This document shows, one piece after another, positions 33,632-44,528 of a stretch of 60,000 bases of DNA. Made by a program: the position numbers and the translations under genes. Position 1 is the stretch's first letter; every line of letters starts with the position of its first letter. The notes beneath the pieces are model-generated. The model worked only from the letters and a program-made list of their open reading frames with translations. It had not been told where the DNA came from and did not search any database. Origin of the DNA: Liolophura sinensis (taxonomy: Eukaryota; Mollusca; Polyplacophora; Chitonida; Chitonidae); contig NC_088304.1 of the NCBI RefSeq assembly GCF_032854445.1, forward strand, positions 34,769,551-34,829,550, given 5' to 3'.

Positions 33632-34258
33632 ATGAAAACCCTATTCATAGCGTGTTGCTTTTTGCTGACATATCCACTAGTTAACGGAGGTAGAATTCGT
33701 CATTCGCGGAAAAGCTCGAAAAAGATCCAAGAGTGCCGAGAACCGAAAGATTTGGATGTAAGAAGGAGAGAACTCTTAGCGCCAGCCAGCGTTCATCCAT
33801 CGCTGTACGGGCTGCCATTCTTCCAGCCGGAGGAGATGGCCGCCAGACACACAGAGGATAGCCGTGAGTCCTCGGATATTTTCATTGGTGACCGGATTTG
33901 TCCTAAGACGATCAACACTCAGAGTGAGAAGTACCTGGACAGGTCAACTTGCCCTTCCTATTACGTCATCACCCATAACACGGATCGCATTCCAGCTACA
34001 ATTGTTGAGGCGCGTTGTAAATGTGAGAAATGTATTTCCTTGATGCCCAATGGAGTAAATCTCGCTGAGTGTAGGAAGATTTTCTACTACACGCCTGTTC
34101 TCCGTAAAATTGGTTGTAATAATGAAACCATGGAGTTTGAGTACAAAAAGATGTTTGAGCCGGTGTCGGTTGGCTGCACTTGCGTACATCCCCTGCTGAA
34201 CCGAAGTAACAGAAAACCTGATCGGCGTCCTAGACCCGCCATTTCTTTCACAGCTTGA
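33632..34258 (+). CDS. IL-17-like cytokine, second paralog
   Basis: Encodes a secreted IL-17 family cytokine of about 208 residues. I chose the ATG at 33632 because it lies directly after a strong acceptor (TTTTTTTCAG) and opens a clean signal peptide, MKTLFIACCFLLTYPLVNG. A basic, probably flexible N-terminal region follows. The IL-17 domain begins at CPSYYVITHNTDRIP, continues with 'VEARCKCEKC', 'LAECRKIFYYTPVLRK' and 'GCNNETMEFEYKK', and closes with 'VSVGCTCVHP', matching the family's cysteine-knot layout. A short basic tail ends at TGA. The exon is unbroken. The preceding acceptor means at least one upstream, mostly noncoding exon, not located. Compared with the paralog at the left end it keeps only the motif skeleton, so the duplication is old. 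Receptor and subtype are unknown. Confidence 0.88.
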   Translation: MKTLFIACCFLLTYPLVNGGRIRHSRKSSKKIQECREPKDLDVRRRELLAPASVHPSLYGLPFFQPEEMAARHTEDSRESSDIFIGDRICPKTINTQSEKYLDRSTCPSYYVITHNTDRIPATIVEARCKCEKCISLMPNGVNLAECRKIFYYTPVLRKIGCNNETMEFEYKKMFEPVSVGCTCVHPLLNRSNRKPDRRPRPAISFTA

Positions 34259-34724
34259 GTGGTTGTGAGATACCTAAACCACAAAGAATGCAGACAAACC
34301 AGCCGTCGACCTAGTCTGATTCGTACCTCTCCATCGCTTCGCACAATCCCTATGACAATCAGCTTGGCATGTTCAAAACGTTCAAAACGAGTGGAGACAT
34401 TCTCCAGTTGCTTTTGTTGAATAACTTCCGAATTTTTTAACGCATCAGCCTTCGGTATGAATACTTCCTCACGTGCTCGATCCCGATTCTCGATTACACC
34501 TATAATGCTGCCGCCTTTATTTGGGAATCACTACAGAAGCGCAAATGTTTCATATCACTTGCAAAATTTAACAAGTTCCTTTCATAACTGGCTACTTCAA
34601 TGCTTGACACAAAATGTTAATGCGAATGTACATTTTTCCAGAAAGAGATTCAACAACAACAACAACAAAAAACAATAACCCCTGAAGAAAGATGGGTCCA
34701 GTTAGGATGTTTAATCAAGGTGCA
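34259..34724. other. 3' flank of the IL-17-like gene
   Basis: Presumed 3' UTR and flank, with a (CAA)n run at about 34653-34670. No clear AATAAA was found. Confidence 0.35.
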
Positions 34725-35600
34725 TATGTGATGGTTCCTGTAGGGGGTGCGTGTTAATCCAGAGGTACTCATAATGGCGTCATTATGAAGTCATTGCCGT
34801 ATAATGTACTGGTGTGCGTGTGTGTTAATCCAGAGGTTATTGTATAGGCGTCATTATGAAGTCATTGCCGTGTGATGTACTGGTTTGTGTGTGTGTTAAT
34901 CCAGGTGTATTTGTAATGGCGTCATTATGAAGTCATTGCTGTGTAATGTACTGGTGTGCGTCTGTGTGAACCAAGGTGGATTTGTAATGGCGCCATTATG
35001 AAGTCATTGCCGTGTAATGTACAGGTGTGCGTATCTGTTAATCCAGGTGTATTTGTAATGGTGCCATTATGAATCGTTGCTGTGTAATGTACTGATTTGT
35101 GTGTGTGTTAATCCAGGTGTATTTGTAATGGCGCTATTATGAAGTCCTTCCTGTGTAATGTACTGGTTTGTGCGTGTGTTAATCCAGGTGTATTTGTAAT
35201 GGCGCTATTTTGAAATCGTTGCTGTGTAATGTACTGGTGTGCGTGTGTGTTAATCCAGGTGTATTTGTAATGGTGTCTTTATGACGTCATTGCTGTGTAA
35301 TGGACTGCTGTGTGTGTGTGTGCTAACCCAGGTGTATTCAGAATAGTGCCATTATGAAGTCGTTGCTATATAATGCACCGCAGTGCGTGTGTGTCCAGGT
35401 GTATTTTAATGGTGCCATTGTGAACTCATTGCTGTGTAATATACTGGTGTGTGCGTGTGTTAATCCAGGTGTATTTGTAATGGCGTCATTATGAAGTCGT
35501 TTCTGTGTAATGCACGCCTGCAGGAGGGGTGTGTTAGTCCACGTGATTTTGTAATGGTGCAATTGTAAGCCGTACCTATGTAATGCTTTACCTACAGGGT
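34725..35600. repeat. ~71-bp tandem repeat, ~12 copies
   Basis: Units contain 'GTTAATCCAGGTGTATTTGT', 'AATGGCGTCATTATGAAGTC', 'ATTGCTGTGTAATGTACTGG' and a (GT)n link. Copies are 80-95 percent alike by eye and decay at the right end. Confidence 0.9.
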
Positions 35601-37021
35601 GAATGTATAAACAAGATGCGTATCTCATGGGACAATGCTCAACATGCTTATATCGATCGCTTTGACTGTTTCATTGCTCGCAAACAGCGTCGAAAGTCGT
35701 CAGTTTTGTTCTCCGTGGGCATCTCACTATACTAACTGGTTAAAACGGTCTTAATACTAAGATTTTAAAAGTTGACTTTGTAAGTCGTACAGAAATATTA
35801 GATGTGAGTAAATTAGATTCATGTTCAGATATTCTGAACATGAACGAGAAGGTTTATGTTTTTATATGTGAAGTGTTTGTCTTATGGGTTAGCTGGTGCC
35901 TTGATAATCAAATACGTGCTCTTCAATATTCCGGAGTGCAACGTATCACTCACAGATAAGAATGTGGATGAAGGGAGATAACTCCGAAATGTAATATATA
36001 CAACAACAATTTCTCCAATCATTGATCTCAAGACTGTGTTTTTTAAGGAAGTTTAAAATTTCTTTCAGGGAAGTAATATTGAAATATTGAACCCACAGTC
36101 TCACTATTTGCATTTATAATTTTTGAATTCATCTTTTTTTCAATTGACAAAGCGTTTCAATTGTGTATGCACCTGTTTTATGTTTTTGTAGTAATATATT
36201 GCTATTTATCGGAATACCTGAAAGTTATGTGTGTAAAATATTCCTTGTAAGGGTGGGCAGTCTCACTGTTAAATAACACCTGTCCGTTCAAATATGCCGT
36301 CCTTGGTCGGAGAGTCGACTTTTTATACCCGCATTTTAATCATCAGCATGTAGGATATGTTTACTTCCTGTAATTATGCTTTGGTTTCAGTCTCAATGGA
36401 TGATTTTGATCACATTGAGTAAGATCCGACGTTAAATGTTTTTTTCGGTGCTGCCCAACTTATTCAGTTGATAAATGAATTTGCTTGTTCAAATGGTGTT
36501 CTGTTATACCGTGTTTGCTTCCCATTAGTGACCCGAGACAATGCCAAGTTTTGTTTATTAAATGTGATAACCATACAGCATTTTGATTGTAACCAGCAAT
36601 GTCCACTATTTAAGCATTTTATGTACAGTGAGAATACAACCCTAAGTGAGATAAATAAACAAGAGACCGTATTTCACCGATTCCGTGTGTCCATTTGGCA
36701 ACTGTCACACTGTCGTCGTTACTCTGGTTTTTACTCCCAATAACATGCATTAAGCCAAAACCGAAACCAGCTATGGAAATATCGATTGGGTCTTATCGAT
36801 TGCGGGGGGGGCGGGGGGAGGGGAAGGGGTATAAAGTAAACAACACATATGTTGTTATGTTAAAGCATTGTAACTCTCTGCAGCAAAACAGATGTAAATT
36901 AAATGTCATATATTTTATGTTATCACATAAAACTTCAGGTTTCCAAGCAAAAAACGTCGGAAAAAGCGCACAAAAAGCTAGCACGGGGCTAAGTCCTGGC
37001 CTCTCGCCAAATTCCTCGATG
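35601..37021. other. Unique stretch, no gene supported
   Basis: Frames at 36468-36743 and 36695-37027 carry no motif. A G-rich tract lies at 36803-36830. Confidence 0.3.
36803..36830 (+). repeat. G-rich tract with quadruplex potential
   Basis: Runs of eight, six, four and four G separated by one or two bases. Confidence 0.55.
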
Positions 37022-37296
37022 TTGTAGCATACGGTAGTTCAGTTGGTTAGCGCGCTAGCGCAGCGTATTGACCCAGGAACCTCTCAATGATGCGGTCGCT
37101 CTGACTTCAAGTCCAGGTCAGGCTGGCTTCCTCTCCGGCCGTACGTGGGAAGGTCTGGCATCAACCTGCGGATTGTCGTACGTTTCACCCGGGCTCTGCC
37201 CGGTTTCCTCTTACCATAATGCTGGCCACCGTCGTATAAGTGAAATAAGTACGGCGTAAAACACCAATTAAATAAATAAATAAATTGTAGCATACG
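37022..37296 (+). mobile_element. SINE S1 (subfamily b) with 12-bp target-site duplication
   Basis: TTGTAGCATACG at 37022-37033 is repeated exactly at 37285-37296. The element (37034-37284) starts at 'GTAGTTCAGTTGG', lacking the first bases of the head, then has box B, body with 'GGTCTGGCATCAACCTGCGG', core, a tail missing 'TATTCTTGA', and (AATA)n. Confidence 0.92.
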
Positions 37297-37863
37297 TATT
37301 AATCACCATTAATGTGTCCTCCTGTATTGACCCTGTCTGAGCGTGTGTACTGATACAAACTGTTCGTGCTCGAAAGGGCTATGTATCTTATACATAGTTT
37401 CCAAAACTGCAAACACAATTCTGAAGTCACGCGCCTAGCCTAAAAGTGATAATTTCTTTTGTGATATCATTTAGTTTAACAGTCTCTGTGTTCAGAAATG
37501 TGCAAACATGGAGGTAAAGGTCCTTTGTTGTCTTCATAAGCAGGGGCCATGCTTATTATGATAAACTGGCTTGTGTACAGAAATAGATTTTGAATTTGAT
37601 TCAAACTTTAGAACGTTTTTATTTTTGTTCTTTTCTCGTCTCAATTCACTGGATTTTTTTAGCGAGTGTTGGGGCATTTGATGATTGAATATAGTTTATG
37701 TTTATTTGCTATGTATATATGTGTGTGTGTATGTATGCATGCATGCATGCATGCTGGTCACTACAAGTAAACTACTGAGCAATAAAACATAGCCAAAAAT
37801 AAAACAAATCTCCTAAACATGATAACTTCGATTTCGGAATTTATAATTTCTAGCTGCATGAAA
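37297..37863. other. Unique stretch with (GT)n/(ATGC)n microsatellite
   Basis: The microsatellite is at about 37712-37755. No gene seen. Confidence 0.35.
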
Positions 37864-37935
37864 CCACTTCGGTCCCACCAGTATGGCGTGAGTAGTTTGC
37901 CAAAGGTCGGTGGTTCGAGTTCCGGGCGTACCGCC
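37864..37935 (+). repeat. tRNA-like fragment, possible head of another SINE
   Basis: 'GGTGGTTCGAGTTCCGGGCG' matches a Pol III box B, with a weak box A ('AGTATGGCGTGAGTAG') at a suitable distance. It does not fold convincingly as a tRNA by eye. Confidence 0.3.
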
Positions 37936-38028
37936 GTTGTGGATCCATACACAAGTCTGTAAAAACCTTTCGAGAAAACACTCAACACAAAACGTTCAAA
38001 TACACAAAAACATCACTTGAGCAATATT

Positions 38029-38224
38029 TATGGCATTCTAGGGTGCCGAGGGTGTCAGCACGTCAGCACAGCATAATGACCCGGGAGCCTCTCACAAATG
38101 CAGTCGGCGTGAGTTCTGTCCGGTTTCCTCCCACAATAATGCTAGCCACCGTCATATAAGTGAAATATTCTTGAGTACAGCGTAAAACACCAATCAGACA
38201 AATAAATAAACAAATATGGTATTC
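38029..38224 (+). mobile_element. SINE S1 with internal deletion and 10-bp target-site duplication
   Basis: TATGGCATTC (38029-38038) and TATGGTATTC (38215-38224) flank a copy that lacks the body between 'GGCGTGAGTTC' and 'TGTCCGGTTTCCTCCCAC'. Confidence 0.85.
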
Positions 38225-38611
38225 AACCTTTACTGTGGAATATCCTCTTTATATGCGATATTACAGCACAGACATACGAATTTATTCCGTTAATTTCATC
38301 TTAATTCATTTATTAGATTGTTGTTTTAATGCCATCCATACTTTTTAACTTATGTGACTTTGGTGAGAATTATAGATAGAGGGAACTGGTGTGCCCGAAG
38401 TAAACCATCTACTTTTGTCAAGGAATAGACATGTATAATGCTAAGATACACGAGTGCCATCGACTTACATTTTGTCCACAAGGATCTTCAGCGGATAAAT
38501 AGCTCAATAAACAAACGCTGCACTGCGCGTGTGAATTTAGTGTTTTAAAACAAAAATAAGTGGCTTCATTAATGTATGCCGCAAGCGAGAGTATATGTAG
38601 ATAAATAGTGA

Positions 38612-38871
38612 AATTTATTTATTTATTTATTTGATTGGTGTTTTACGCCGTACTCAGGAATATTTCACTTATACGACGGCGGTCAACATTATGGTGGGAA
38701 GAAACCTGGCAGAGTCCGTGGGTAGCCCACAACAATCCGCAGGTTGATGCCAGACCTTCCCACGTACGGCCGGAGAGGAAGCCAGCATGAGCTGGACTTG
38801 AAGTCACAGCGACTGCATCGGTGAGAGGTTCCTGGGTAATTGCTGTCCCCCTCTGCTGCGGAGGCCCCCGT
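38612..38871 (-). mobile_element. SINE S1, full length, subfamily b
   Basis: (TTTA)n, tail, core ('CATTATGGTGGGAAGAAACC'), body with the diagnostic 'GCAGGTTGATGCCAGACC', box-B region ('TTGAAGTCACAGCGACTGCA') and head end 'GCGGAGGCCCC'. Confidence 0.9.
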
Positions 38872-39306
38872 CATGGCAGACTACAAATCCGCATTACGCC
38901 ATTTACCAGTCCATCCTAATGATTATAGCCGCCTTGCCTTTCATTTCAGTGGCCATTATGGCTTTATTGTTTGATGATGATTATTAACAACACGCTCTTA
39001 AATGCCATCACAGCGTGTTTTCCTTTTATATACTCGATAGCTTCAATAAAAGCTTTGTCTTGAGAAAAAGCAAAGTAATTAGTTCATATTTTGCAGTGAA
39101 ACTGAGACACTTGGAGCGGTATATTTTGTGTACACATTACAAAACCGGACAAGCAGCTAATTAAATTACATTAAAATGACTTCAGTGAAAACATATTTAA
39201 TAGTCAGATAGGAAAATTCTACTGCTTTATCGGTATAGTGTATTGTCATCAGAAAAACATGTGGTATTAATGACAAGATATCATGGCAACATGATACGTT
39301 GATAAG
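38872..39306. other. 3' flank of the C-type lectin gene
   Basis: AT-rich; presumed 3' UTR and flank of the minus-strand lectin gene. No repeat recognised. Confidence 0.35.
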
Positions 39307-39536
39307 TTATATCTTAATTGTTTTTTCACAAATAAATTGTCTTTTATCTGAACACGGGGTGTTAAAGGCGACTAGTCTACCAATCCGAGTCGGTGGTTTT
39401 GTCCACCAGTACACATGCGATATAATCACGCAGTGTTCTCCTTTGTTGCTTTGAGGTTCCGGCTCACCCTTCGACCAAATAAGCCATGGCAAGCTCTCCC
39501 TGGCAGGAGTGCCGTTTTCCCACATGAAGTTGTTAT
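39307..39536 (-). CDS. C-type lectin domain gene, last exon
   Basis: This exon encodes the C-terminal half of a C-type lectin-like domain. It begins after an acceptor (TTTGAAG|AT, AG at 39537-39538) with NNFMWENGTP, the 'W.NG' turn. It then carries PWLIWSKGEPEPQS at the sugar/calcium-site loop, GEHCVII with the conserved cysteine, and ends with 'CSDKRQFICEK' and a TAA stop. The loop reads EPE rather than EPN or QPD, and the usual WND is replaced by 'FNT', so calcium-dependent sugar binding may be altered or absent. Phase 1 joins exactly to the exon ending at 40113. The stop directly after the domain indicates a single-domain protein. Confidence 0.8.
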
Positions 39537-40112
39537 CTTCAAAGAAATATCAGGACAACATTATTACCGTATGCACCCTCTTGGAAAATGTCGACACGAT
39601 ATGACTTCAGCACTGCCAATGCGGCAAGAAACTTTTAGAAACATTTCTCTGCTTCACACAGCATAATCTTTCTTTAGGGAAGCATTTGAATGCAAAGACT
39701 TTCCGAAAGTTGTGTCCGTAAACCAGTTGCAAGGAGGGAAAGGCGTTATCTCTAGGTACGAAATTAAGGTCATGCATCAAGAGCATTGCACATGCGCTCA
39801 GACACACATTTATAGCCTTAGAGTTAAACACGCCGTGGTAATGTTGAGCAGAATATAAAGACCACAATAACACTGCTATATCCGCGTCAATGCAATATGA
39901 TGTGTTTCAGGTATTAAGGAGGTTCTAATCAACAATGGTCATTATTAATCGCATCTAAAACTAAAACTATGCAAATACCACCAATATCTGTATTTCAGAA
40001 AAGTAGGTGTCACGCACTGACATTATGGTATATTTTCAATGACTAAATGCAAAACGGTGGAAGCTTATATAAACATCTATACCAAGAAGTATAAAACCCC
40101 AAAGCAATATAC
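39537..40112 (-). other. Intron inside the C-type lectin domain
   Basis: GT (40112-40111) to AG (39538-39537), phase 1. A chance minus frame at 39607-39873 lies within it. Confidence 0.65.
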
Positions 40113-40350
40113 CTTTGTTTTTATCAGTTGCGCCTACCCAAAACCCATTGGCGTCTGTAAGGTTATCAACTAAGGTCGCCACCTGGCTCCACTCACTGAC
40201 GGTGTCCACTATTAGAAGGTGTCCACCTGCTGCTTGACACCAACACGACGCCTCGCCCAGGATGAGTTTCATGTCCGGTATATAATAGCAACTTCCCGTG
40301 TCCTCGTAGCATGTCCACGTGAGTCGGACAGAAAAAACACTTAGATATGT
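40113..40350 (-). CDS. C-type lectin domain gene, N-terminal domain exon
   Basis: It encodes the first half of the lectin domain: 'TWTCYEDTGSCYYI' with the first cysteines, then 'LILGEASCWCQAAGGHLL' (the W/C.....C...GGHL signature), 'VDTVSEWSQVATLV' (helix 2) and 'GFWVGATDKNK' (the FWVG strand). The donor AAAG|GTATAT ends it in phase 1. The acceptor CTTTCAG (AG at 40351-40352) lets it start in phase 0 with TYLSVFSV. A signal peptide is expected further upstream. Together with 39307-39536 it makes a complete domain of about 150 residues. Such lectins are typically secreted innate-immune or mucosal recognition proteins; the ligand cannot be predicted. Confidence 0.8.
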
Positions 40351-40369
40351 CTGAAAGTATGAAAAAATA

Positions 40370-40493
40370 AAATTTATTTATTTATTTGGTAGGTATTGCT
40401 ACAGCAATGCTTGAGAATACTTCACTTATACGACGCCGGCCATTATTATGATTGGAGGAAACCGGACAGAACCTTGGAAAATCCACGACCAAC
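40370..40493 (-). mobile_element. SINE S1, truncated, in the lectin upstream intron
   Basis: (TTTA)n, diverged tail ('TTGAGAATACTTCACTTATA'), core 'GGAGGAAACCGGACAGAACC', ending at 'ATCCACGACC'. Confidence 0.75.
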
Positions 40494-40500
40494 TGAAGTA

Positions 40501-40545
40501 TAATTTATTTGAAAGACGTCTTACGTCGTACTCGAGACCATTTCA
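40501..40545 (-). mobile_element. SINE S1 tail fragment
   Basis: 'ACGTCTTACGTCGTACTCGAG' next to an A/T-rich end. Confidence 0.5.
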
Positions 40546-40696
40546 GTGTCTGATAAAACAACTACAATACACATATCAGCTTTTATCGAGTGCAAAATAG
40601 TCATGACTCGGGAATTCTAAAAAGTAATAAAATTGACATGCAAACTTGGGCTGTATCACCTCGTCTGTTTTACTATTATATAGGTTTTTTTTCTTC

Positions 40697-40951
40697 TCTT
40701 CTTTTATTGGTGTTTTAGGCCGTACTTAAGAATATTTCACTTGTTCGGCGGCGGCAAACATTACGGTGGAAGGAAACAGGTCAGACCTCGGAGGAAAACC
40801 TCGACCATCCGCTGGTTGCTCTCAGACCTTCCCACGTACGGCCGGAGAGGAAACGAGTTGGATTTCAGTTCTCAGCGACCACATTTGTGAGAGGCTCCTG
40901 GGTCATTGCCCCGCGCTGTCACGCTACCCACCTTGGCCACGGAGGCCCGGT
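40697..40951 (-). mobile_element. SINE S1, near full length
   Basis: Tail 'GGTGTTTTAGGCCGTACTTAA', core, body 'CCCACGTACGGCCGGAGAGG', box-B region, and head ending 'GGCCACGGAGGCCCGG'. Confidence 0.88.
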
Positions 40952-41257
40952 TTTTACTAGCAGACCACAGCTATTGTCAGTTCCATTCAGTTCAGTTCAA
41001 TATATTATACAATGTATTACACAACACTCGAAGTTTTACAAAAATGTAACATGCTGATTATACCCAAATCCAGTATATCACAAGTATACCTATTCCCAAT
41101 AAAGTCCGATAATTGATAAAAGTTATTATTTTAACTTTTTGGATCTTATTATTAAAACATTATCCATGCTTTTAACTTAGCTCTTGTTTGTACACTATAC
41201 CAGTTCCCTAACGATTAAAGGACTTGTCATAGCAGTCTACTTGTTTAGTATACATGT
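40952..41257. other. Unique AT-rich spacer
   Basis: Nothing recognised. Confidence 0.3.
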
Positions 41258-41505
41258 TTGAGGTTTAACGTCGTACTTAAAAAATCTTTAGGTGTCTTCT
41301 TGTGATAGGCCAAAGTGCTGCCACCACAGAAGTGTCATGCCGAAGACATCTGGCGTGACACCCCAGCCAGTCACATGATACTGACACGGGCCAACCAGTC
41401 ATGTTTTCTTGCTCTAACTTCTCAGGTTGAGCGCCAAGCGAGACAACAACAAGTACCAATTTTTTAAAGGTCTTTGGTATGACCCAAAGCTACCGAAGCG
41501 GTCTA
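41258..41505 (-). mobile_element. Second SINE family (S2), long fragment
   Basis: Begins 'GAGGTTTAACGTCGTACTTA', then 'CAGTCACATGATACTGACAC', 'GGGCCAACCAGTCATG', 'TTGAGCGCCAAGCGAGAC' and 'TTTAAAGGTCTTTGGTATGA', ending where a tRNA-like head would follow. I recognise this block as a repeat common in mollusc-like genomes, from memory; its name is uncertain. Confidence 0.6.
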
Positions 41506-42112
41506 ATTTGTTTAGTACATAGACACATATTTATTATTGGATGTTGTAGAGCAAAAAGAGCATAGACACTAGAACCAAAACAACGACAACAACAATGTCC
41601 TGCTGGGACTATTAGTTCGCGAGGCCCAGTGACTTTGCACTGTTTTTATGTGAATGATCAGAAAGTGTGATGACAGCATATCATTTTGACTAATTTTAGA
41701 CCAGTTACGTTTTATAGGTTGCAATACAACAGAAAACGACAGGGAGAGTAAAACCAGAGGGGTAATGAAAGTAAAGACAGGAGTGATACCTGCAAACGGC
41801 CACACCTGTTACCGGTGAAGTCCGTCCTCTTGCTAATTCACTGTCATCACTGCATTTTTTTTATCTAATTCCGCTTAAGCCATGGTGCTAGGGACGTGTG
41901 ATTTGCATAGCTCCTTGTACTGGGGCCAATTCACCGCGTTACCATACCGGTGTTTTGATGTAGGCATTAATTTTTCGACATAATTTCGAAGAATAAAAAT
42001 TTATATGTGAACATAAATCTAGTAATATTTAAAATTAGGCAGTAAACTATGCAATGTACTGAAGTTTTAAATTTGACTTAAGAAATCAAGAACGCTGGCT
42101 TTAATAAGTTCC
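41506..42112. other. Unique stretch, no gene seen
   Basis: A 78-residue minus frame at 41569-41805 has no convincing motif. Confidence 0.3.
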
Positions 42113-42406
42113 AAGTCACGGGCCAGGGGCTCTCCGTGTCCGAGGTAGTTAGCGTGCCACCGCAGCGCCATGAACCAGGGGGCCTCTCACCTATGCGATC
42201 GCTGTGGGTTCAAGTCCACCTCACCCTGGCTTCCTCTCCGTCCGTACATGGGAAGGTCTGTCAGCAACCTGTGAACGGCCGTGGGTTTCCTTCAGGCTCT
42301 GCCCAGTTTCCTCGCACAATAATGCTGGCAGCCGTCGTATGGCTGAAGTATTCTTGAGTATGGTATAAAACACCAATCAAATAAATAAATACAAAGTCAC
42401 GAGCCA
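42113..42406 (+). mobile_element. SINE S1, full length, 13-bp target-site duplication
   Basis: AAGTCACGGGCCA (42113-42125) and AAGTCACGAGCCA (42394-42406) flank a complete copy (42126-42393) with head 'CTCCGTGTCCGAGGTAG', box B 'GTGGGTTCAAGTCC', body, core, tail and (AATA)n. Confidence 0.9.
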
Positions 42407-42562
42407 TTTGGTCAATGAGTCCAAGCCAACTGTGGCATTTTGCCACGAGATTTGTTACGAGGTGCCAGCAAGGAAAGTCAGTTGAAAAAAATGCGATCAT
42501 TCAGATGTTAGCATTTTGTAAGTGTTGACATAACGCAACATGTTAAATGTTGTTAAATGTGA

Positions 42563-42628
42563 GTGCCAACAGCCTAATGCTGACAGTGCCAACAGCCTAA
42601 TGCTGACAGTGCCAACAGCCTAATTCTG
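42563..42628. repeat. 23-bp tandem repeat x3
   Basis: GTGCCAACAGCCTAATGCTG plus ACA, three copies. Confidence 0.88.
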
Positions 42629-42639
42629 TGTAATTATTG

Positions 42640-43975
42640 ACAACAGTACACCACTGTCAAAAAGTGGGAATTTCCTCCTCCACCACTGCCACATGATCGG
42701 AATTTCCTCCTCCATCATTGTCACATGGTCGAAATCTCCCCCTTTACCAGTGTGAAAAAGTGACAATCTCATCCTTTTCCTACACCACTGCCACTTGGTC
42801 GTAATCTGCTCCTCCTCCACCGCCACTGCAAAATGGTCAGAATCTCATCCTTCTCCAACACCACTGCCACATGGTCGGAGTCTTCATCTCCTAAACCGCT
42901 GCCACATGGTCGGAATCTCCCCTACCTCCTCCACCACTGCCACTTGGTCGTAATCTGCTCCTCCTCCACCGCCACTGCAAAATGGTCAGAATCTCATCCT
43001 TCTCCAACACCACTGCCACATGGTCGGAGTCTTCATCTCTTAAACCGCTGCCACATGGTCGGAATCTCCCCTACCTCCTCCACCACTGCCACTTGGTCGG
43101 AATCTCCTCCTCCTCCACCACTGCCTCATGGTCGAAATCTCAACCTCTTCCTCCACCACAGCCCCATGGTCGGAATATCCTCCTCCTCCTCCACCACTGC
43201 CATATGGACGGAAACTCCTCTTCCTCCTCCTCCACCTCCGCCACATGGACGGAATCTCAACATCCTCCACCACTGCCACATGGTCGGAATCTACTCCTTC
43301 TCCTCCTTCACTGCCCCATGGTCGGAATCTCAACCTCCTCCACCACTGCCACATGGACGGAATCTCAACTACCTACACCACTGTCCCATGGTCGGAATCT
43401 CCTCCTCCCCCTACACCACTGCCACATGGTCGCAATCTGCTGCTCCTCCACCACTGCCACATTATCGGAATCTCCTCCTCCACCACTGTCCCATGGTCGA
43501 AATCTCCTCCTCTTCCTCCACCACTACCCCATGGTCAGAATATCGTCCTCCTCCTCCACCACTGCCATATGGACGGAAACTCCTCTTCCTCCTCCTCCAC
43601 CTCTGCCACATGGACGGAATCTCAACATCATCCATCACTGCCACATGGTCGGAATCCCCTCCTCCTCCTACACCACTGCCACATGGTCGGAATCTTAACA
43701 TCATCCACCACTGCCACATGGTCGCAATCTTAACCTCCTACACCACTGCCAAATGGTCGAAATCTCCTCCACCCTTACCATTGTCACTTGGTCGAAATCT
43801 CCTCTTCCTCCTCCACCACTGGCCCATGGTCGGAATCTCCGCCTTCTCCTCCACTGCCCCATGGTCGGAATCACTCCTTCTCCACTACTGCCAAATGGCC
43901 GAAATATCCTCCTTCTCCACTGCCAAATGGTTGAAATCTCCTCCCCCCCCCCCCCACCACCACTATCAAATTCTC
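42640..43975. repeat. TCC-rich minisatellite, 30-36-bp units with longer duplications
   Basis: Some 40 units of 'CCACTGCCACATGGTCGGAATCTCCTCCTCCTC' with varying numbers of TCC. Larger blocks repeat: 42835-42940 resembles 42976-43081 (141-bp shift), and 43166-43285 resembles 43530-43649 (364-bp shift). The pyrimidine-rich strand has almost no stop codons, so three plus frames stay open for 200-388 codons; the products are repetitive P/S/H-rich strings. There is no promoter, signal peptide or splice evidence, so it is not called a gene. It ends in poly-C (43944-43960). Confidence 0.9.
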
Positions 43976-44528
43976 AGAATACCAGGATTCTGTTCGTGAA
44001 CAAGCATAACTAAGGTTTTGTTACTTTGCATTGGTTTAATGTGATTGTATATTAAATGTGATGGCAACACAGTATTTTGAGTAATTCTACAGCAGTAAAA
44101 ACTATAAGGGAAACAAGAGGCAGGATTGCATCGGTTACCTACCACCATTTGACAACTATCCAACTGTCGTCACTGCTCTGGTTTTACCCTCTATGATGTA
44201 GTCTTTATTTTATCAGCATTATCAAAGTTGTAGCGGATTTTTTTCTATTACTCGCACATGTGAGAAACCAGGAATAAGCAAATGCTGCTGAATGGCAGCC
44301 GTCGTCAGATAATCTCTAATGGGTTTCTACAAACAAGCAATCTACCAGAACAACAGTGTCAGAGAACTCAATGATTTTCTGAATCCTGTTATGATCTTGT
44401 TTATTTGTGTAATACGAGCGGTATGATAACATTCATCGATTATTCAAGGTCATCCGGTAGCGGGAGACACCGCTATATATGTGGGTCATATCCTCTGTGT
44501 ATTCAAACTATTAAGAAGCAAGGTCCAT
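43976..44528. other. Unique stretch, no gene seen
   Basis: Nothing recognised. Confidence 0.3.

Noticed and set aside
42833-43999. 388-codon open frame on the plus strand, P/S/H-rich
   Set aside because: It is produced by the stop-free pyrimidine-rich minisatellite; other frames are open as well, and no promoter, signal peptide or splice support is seen.
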